Made by a program: the position numbers and the translations under genes
Assembly (NCBI GenBank): GCA_947034895.1
Contig: OX344762.1
Coordinates: 16,968,760 to 17,032,759 of the forward strand
Source of the DNA: Rhytidiadelphus loreus
Taxonomy: Eukaryota > Streptophyta > Bryopsida > Hypnales > Hylocomiaceae
DNA length: 64,000 bases
Direction of reading: 5' to 3'
The notes under the pieces: generated by a model
Database searches by the model: none
Told to the model about the DNA's origin: nothing
What the model saw: the letters and a program-made list of their open reading frames with translations, nothing else
Shown here: piece after piece, positions 59,402-64,000 of the stretch
Numbering within the stretch: the stretch's first letter is position 1
Layout of the letters: every line of letters begins with the position of its first letter

Positions 59402-60250
59402 AACACACCATTAGAGAAGAATTGTGGTCTCAACACACTTAGTACTTTAGGCTTGGAAATTAATTGTTTGGTTTGTATAAAAGGAAAAATTTCATTTGTG
59501 GTGTCCTTGCTATACATTTCCATCAATTCCACGGCCCAATGGCATGTTGTTGGTACTTGCCGAGTTGGCAACAGTACTCGCGTGGCCAACCTAGGTGGCA
59601 ATGGCTACCCATCCCTCTCATGTACTAGCAAAGTCTATGTTGGCATGTTGCCACTACAAGTAATGAAGAGGGTCAATTTGTTTAGTATATTCAAAGCACT
59701 ATTTTAATACAACAGTTTTGGCTTGTACGTTTGTGTAGATAAGGTTTCCAAGCAAATGGTTTAGAACTTAGTAACCCTCATAATTGTACTCATATTGTAT
59801 GATGCTCTTACAATCCTATTTAATAATTAGGAATGTGAATCAAGTCAATGTGCACATGCTTTCAGTGAAGGCAATTGGATAAGCTAATTTGAAGTACAAT
59901 TGACTTCCTGTGAGGAATACTGCCACCCATCACCCTCACGGTGGAACCCTAGCAGCTCCACTACCTGTCCAGAAGCGGGACGGTCCTACTTATGGTACAA
60001 ATGTTGCCAATAACGCTCTTTTTATTGCACACGAGGGACAGTTTTCATGATACCATCATTCTTTAATGTTTTCCGCTCATTTGCTGCTATTGGTGGCAAC
60101 AACTTCAAAATTTCATGTCACCACCTAAGGTTCCACGTTGTACACAACCATGTTGGAATTAACTTGGAATTTCTTCTGTACCTTTCCAGATCTTAGCCCA
60201 TTTCTAATGTGGGCATCCCTAGACCTGAATTCTCCTCTAATGCTTTTTCT
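59402..60250. other. Intergenic, no gene recognised
   Basis: The first bases belong to the split CACTA MITE (ATTAGAGAAGAATT near 59412 matches the complement of 60228-60245, so a MITE-like inverted pair may span this stretch). The 84-residue frame at 59453 has no known motif. Confidence 0.4.
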
Positions 60251-60258
60251 TGTAGTGA

Positions 60259-61176
60259 TTTTTTTGTCAAAAACCATTCAAAACTGTCATTTTCAATGCA
60301 AACAACAAAATATTTAAATAATTGTTTCTTTTGCATATCCAATTGTAGTATCTTGCACTAGACTAACATGAGCATGTTAGGAAGAAATATCATAAACTTC
60401 AACTACATCAATCACAAAATAAAGTGTTTAAAGTGAAGAAAATAAGTTTTTTTGCTCCTAGTATGACTAGATTATAAGGCTTTGAATCCTATGAACCTAA
60501 AATTTTGTACTACAAATTGTGAATTTAATTTTTGAATGTTGAAGAAATGAGTTGCGAAAACTAGGGAGCTTGGGAAAAAGAATACCCAAATTCCCCTATA
60601 ATTTTCATTCTATAAAAAATTGTTAAACCAAAATAGATAGAAGATAGAAGAAAAACCTAATAGATGATAACTCTAAGATGGAATTGAAACACACTAATGC
60701 CAATGGTGAAATTGTTCTAGAAAGCAAGCTAAACCATGCGCAACTTTTATTCTTGAAAAATTGTTAAAATTGAGTTCATAAACGGATCCAATACGTTATT
60801 TTCTCAAGAATTTCCAACAATAATGATTGCTTGCAAAAAAAGAAGCTTTATGACTTTCACATTACTTATCCAAATGGAACGAGTCAAATCTTTCCACATA
60901 GACAAAAATATAATTTATAAGAAATAAATTTCTTAAGAAATCATTTCAAGATTTTGTGATTTTTTTTGTTGTCCACCCTCGTCTATTTCGTGGCATAACT
61001 TTTGTTTTCAAGCACCCATTGACATAAATTAAAATTATATTCCTAGAGAGCTAATCAGTTTTCTATCTTTTGAAAAATTGAGACCACCAAAATTGAGATC
61101 ACCAAAATTGAGATCATAATTAAGTACCTCCCTAAACCTTCAAAGTCTCTTGAGGGGATTCTTGGGATTGTAGGGG
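60259..61176 (-). repeat. Truncated copy of the 0.9-kb TTAA family
   Basis: Matches the family from its GTCAAAAACCATTCAAAACTG part to TAGGGG at 61176, followed by TTAA. The other end is lost at 60258, next to CTTGTAGTG. Confidence 0.65.
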
Positions 61177-61179
61177 TTA

Positions 61180-61755
61180 AAGTGGGTACACCCATTACGG
61201 CGTTGTTCCTTAAAGCACACCCTAGATTAAGCCCTTAAATGGTGTAGTTATCTATTGAAAATTGTCAATGAGTGAATATGGTGGTTCATCAAAGTACCAT
61301 TGGACATTTTGGTATTGGTGACATGCTTCTAAGCTCACATCACATGTTAATTTGTTTCTCTAACAAGTTAATCATTCTTTTCTCTTCTTTGAAACATATG
61401 GACAATCCCCATTATTTAATTACTGACAAACTTTTCTATTGCTTGTTGGTTACTAATTTTTTTTCCATTGTTTTAAACACAATTGCAACTCCATTTCTTT
61501 TCATTCTGACACCTTGGCAGAGGAACTTTGTGCATGTGATTGCTAATTTTCAGTGCAACCTATGAGCGCTTTTGAATACTCTACTTCCAAAACTTTGTAT
61601 TCCTACTGTGGTCTCATATTTGTCAAAATTTGATTTTTTTTTTGTGCAATTCTTCATTTTCTACACATCTCTTTATAATCTTGTATTCACTATTATCTAC
61701 TTAGCCTTCAAATTACTCACAGCCCAATTTGTGGCGCTTTTGGGTGTACCCACCT
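61180..61755. mobile_element. TA-flanked element with A(G/A)GTGGGTACACC ends
   Basis: Left AAGTGGGTACACCC and right complement AGGTGGGTACACCC, flanked by TA on both sides. It is inserted exactly in the TTAA at the end of the preceding TTAA-family copy. Open frames inside (61272-61565 and onward) are hydrophobic low-complexity readings of AT-rich DNA, not recognisable genes. Confidence 0.65.
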
Positions 61756-61757
61756 TA

Positions 61758-61973
61758 GTTGGATTCTACCTTGTAAACATTGTAGTCATGAAAAGGCCAT
61801 GTACTTACCAAGTAGAAATGCTACTTACAAATTGTTACAAATTTGAAGAGCATTTTGATTTATGGAAAAGCATGTAGATATTGAAATTGTCCATTGATGT
61901 AAAAAATTAATTTTCTTTGGCATATTAATGATACATTCATCAATTTTAATTTTATATGGTCGAAATTTGGTTT
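61758..61973. other. Short intergenic stretch
   Basis: Nothing recognised. Confidence 0.4.
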
Positions 61974-62909
61974 GTCCCTAAAGTCCCCATTGAAGGCCTT
62001 TTCATAAAAAAAAAAACTTCTAAAATTGTCATTTCTATTGCAAAGAGCAAAAAAACTTTACAATTTTTTTTCCTTTGCATGTGACTAAGGTAACTCAATC
62101 AAGTTTGAAGCAGCCTAATGTAGGCTTAGAATTTCTTTAGATGTATATGTGTCTTGTGAAATGTACTTCACAAGAACTTTTTGGCCTGCATTAGGCTACT
62201 CCAAACTTAACTTGTCATAGGCTAAGTTACCTTAATATGAGAATGTGTAGAAGAAATTTTAGAAAACTTTCTCCAAGTAGTTGCACGTAAAGTAAAGAAA
62301 ATGGATTTTTGAACACATTTCATGACTAGATTATTTGACTTTGAATTTTCTTAACTTAAAATCTTTTAACTAAAAATTTTTATTTAAAAAAAATTAAGTT
62401 GGAAAGTTTAGGAAAAATGTTTAAAAAACTAACATGATTTTCATTCTTTAAAAAATTGTTAAGTAGAAGTTGGTATAAGATTGAAGGCAAAAATAAATTG
62501 TCAATAGCTCTATGATGGAATTGAAACACACTAATCCCAATGTTGAGATTGTTCTAGTTAACATATTTAGCCTTGTGATATTTTTTTCTGGAAATTGTTA
62601 AAATGGAGTTAAAAATCAAATCTAATATGTTATTTTCTCAAGAAATTTCTATGATTGCCTACAAAATAAAAAGTTGCATAACTTTCACATCACTAATCCA
62701 CATGGAATGAATCAAAGCTTTCCATGTAGAAAGATATAATTTAAGAGAAAAAATTTAATTTAATTTTTTCCAAGTTTATTCCCTTGCTCAGTTACATTGC
62801 TTTGGGGGCTTAGAGTGGCATAACTTTTGTTCCTAAGCACCGATTGAAATTTAAAAAATTATATTACCTTAAAGCTAATGTGTTTTTGTATCTTCAATAA
62901 AAATTTCAA
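61974..62909 (-). repeat. Copy of the 0.9-kb TTAA family, interrupted at its right
   Basis: A degenerate left end (GTCCCTAAAGTCCCC...AAGGCC) is followed by the family sequence in minus orientation. It is cut by the CACTA element at 62910 before its far end, and carries a nested hairpin at 62088-62232. Confidence 0.65.
62088..62232. mobile_element. TA-flanked hairpin MITE
   Basis: 145 bp. AGGTAACT...AGTTACCT ends flanked by TA, with inner inverted blocks (AGCCTAATG.AGGC and its complement). Confidence 0.65.
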
Positions 62910-63148
62910 CACTACAACAAAAGCAATGTTTTGTGACTGCAAAACATGACTACAATGAGTCACAAAATCAAAAAACATGACTCACGCAAAAATCATTATA
63001 GATGATTCGGAGCATGACTGGGTCCAGTTGTTACCAACGAGTCGCTTTGGACATTAGTCATATTTTGAATCATATGGGTTGGGGGGTATAATTAGCCATA
63101 ATTAGCCTCTTTTTTTGCCAACATGGCATATACATTGACTATCCTTGA

Positions 63149-63333
63149 ACTTGAAGAAAACTGTGTTGGAAATCACAGTTTTGTGTGGGCTGAAATTTGT
63201 TGAAACCCACGTTTCCAACTTAGAAATTTGTGTTAAAACACATTCCAACATAGATTTCTGCATTGGAAACGTAGGTTTCAACAAATTTCAACCCACTCAA
63301 AACTGCAATTTCCAACGTAGTTTTCTTCTAGTG
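63149..63333. mobile_element. Foldback MITE nested in the CACTA element
   Basis: The right end GTTTTCTTCTAGTG and a decayed left end (AACTTGAAGAAAAC) are flanked by TTG on both sides (63146-63148 and 63334-63336). The two halves are inverted copies (GTTGGAAAT...ATTTCCAAC). The other CACTA copy lacks it at the equivalent place (about 12560-12580). Confidence 0.7.
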
Positions 63334-63389
63334 TTGGAGGCTTGACTTTTTCTTGAGCTACCCGGGTAAAGAAAAAAAATTCTACATGG

Positions 63390-63830
63390 CATGACTCTGT
63401 TTAGTCATATTTTTGGTTGACTTGAAATATGACTGTGGTGAGTCATGTTTTGGTTGACATGGAATATGACTGTGATGAGTCATACTTTGGCTAATGTGGA
63501 ATATGATTGCAATGAGTCATATTTTTTGTTGATGTGGAATATGACTATGATGAGTTGGGTTTTTTGTTGATGTGAATTGCAAAGTATCACTCTTGTGAGT
63601 CATATTTTCTGCAATGTGAAAAATAACTCTCATGAGTCATATTTTTGAATGATGTGAAATATGAATATGACTCTAGTGAGTCATATTTTCTGCAATGTGA
63701 AAAATAACTCTCATGAGTCATATTTTTGGATGATGTGGAATATGAATATGACTCTTGTGAATCATATTCTTTGCTAATGTGAAATATGACTCTTGTGAGT
63801 CATATTTTTGGTTGACATGATAGTTAATGT
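63390..63830. repeat. ATATGACT/AGTCATAT tandem array
   Basis: Around ten 30-60-bp units with GGAATATGACT facing GAGTCATATTTT, the counterpart of the array at 12595-12960 but diverged in sequence. Confidence 0.7.
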
Positions 63831-64000
63831 AGATGTCATTAGTAATTTTATGACTGATTGTAGTTATATTTTGGGATGTGTAAGGTCACATTTTGACACA
63901 CATAAGTATGAGCATTATATGACTATAACTAATTATATTTTGGCCAATATATATTATGAAATGTACCTCAAGCAAGTGATATTTTGGATAATTGAGAGTC

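Larger units (their letters stand above)
62910..64000. mobile_element. CACTA element, second copy, runs off the window
   Basis: Starts CACTACAACAAAAGCAATG after CAA and follows the element at 12334-14479: TGTGACTGCA, a GACTTTTTCTTGAG block, and then the array of ATATGACT/AGTCATAT units. The right end lies beyond 64000, so the 3-bp duplication cannot be checked. Confidence 0.75.

Noticed and set aside
59659..60256. CACTACAAG...CTTGTAGTG pair as a CACTA element
   Set aside because: The 3-bp flanks differ (TGC versus ATT), and the inner sequence fits better with the split MITE around 56275/59402.
61272..61877. Two hydrophobic frames that look like membrane proteins
   Set aside because: They mostly lie in a TA-flanked MITE of AT-rich DNA; hydrophobicity follows from T-rich codons.

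Overview
This is plant nuclear DNA, most likely from a land plant. The evidence is a chloroplast-targeted MET1-like PDZ/TPR thylakoid protein, a relic with Dof-type zinc fingers, a plant-style cationic amino-acid transporter relic, a mariner transposase with the plant D39D triad, and TTTAGGG-type telo-box motifs upstream of dyskerin. Coding DNA is GC-rich and the intervening DNA is very AT-rich and full of repeats. I cannot assign a finer lineage from the sequence alone.

Genes that look intact are few. They are an intronless MET1-like gene (8920-9897, +), a seven-exon OTU-family deubiquitinase gene (16621-18896, +), and two virtually identical intronless dyskerin/CBF5 pseudouridine-synthase genes (29581-31257, - and 36674-38350, +). 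The dyskerin genes sit on the arms of a large inverted duplication: 2822-bp arms, 4232-bp spacer, genes diverging head to head, with only two mismatches seen. Decayed genes are a double-finger Dof-like relic (4551-5568, -), a receptor-kinase relic (6055-7201, +), a duplicated tail of MET1 (10069-10304, +), a CAT amino-acid transporter relic (50369-52429, -) and a mariner transposase with two stops (24255-25571, +).

Most of the rest is DNA transposons nested in each other. I could fix termini and target duplications for many of them. There are TTAA-flanked elements with CCCCTAAA ends (piggyBac-like by structure), in a ~0.9-kb and a ~0.63-kb subfamily. One 5957-bp mariner has perfect 25-bp inverted repeats and a TA duplication. 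CACTA elements and MITEs carry 3-bp duplications. MULE-like elements carry 9-10-bp duplications, and one is inserted inside a relative. There are also a PIF/Harbinger-like element (TTA) and several TA-flanked or foldback MITEs. Intact copies elsewhere in the window act as empty sites that confirm the TTAA and TA target duplications.

Layout: 1-4.5 kb low-complexity and MITE DNA; 4.5-10.3 kb Dof relic, kinase relic, MET1 and its tail copy; 12.0-15.1 kb TTAA element split by a CACTA element; 16.6-18.9 kb OTU gene; 20.0-28.3 kb four-layer transposon nest with the mariner; 29.0-38.9 kb dyskerin palindrome; 40.8-49 kb MITEs, nested MULEs and the second small TTAA element; 50.4-54.5 kb CAT relic; 55.6-64 kb further nested elements, one carrying a 152-codon ORF with a TATA box.
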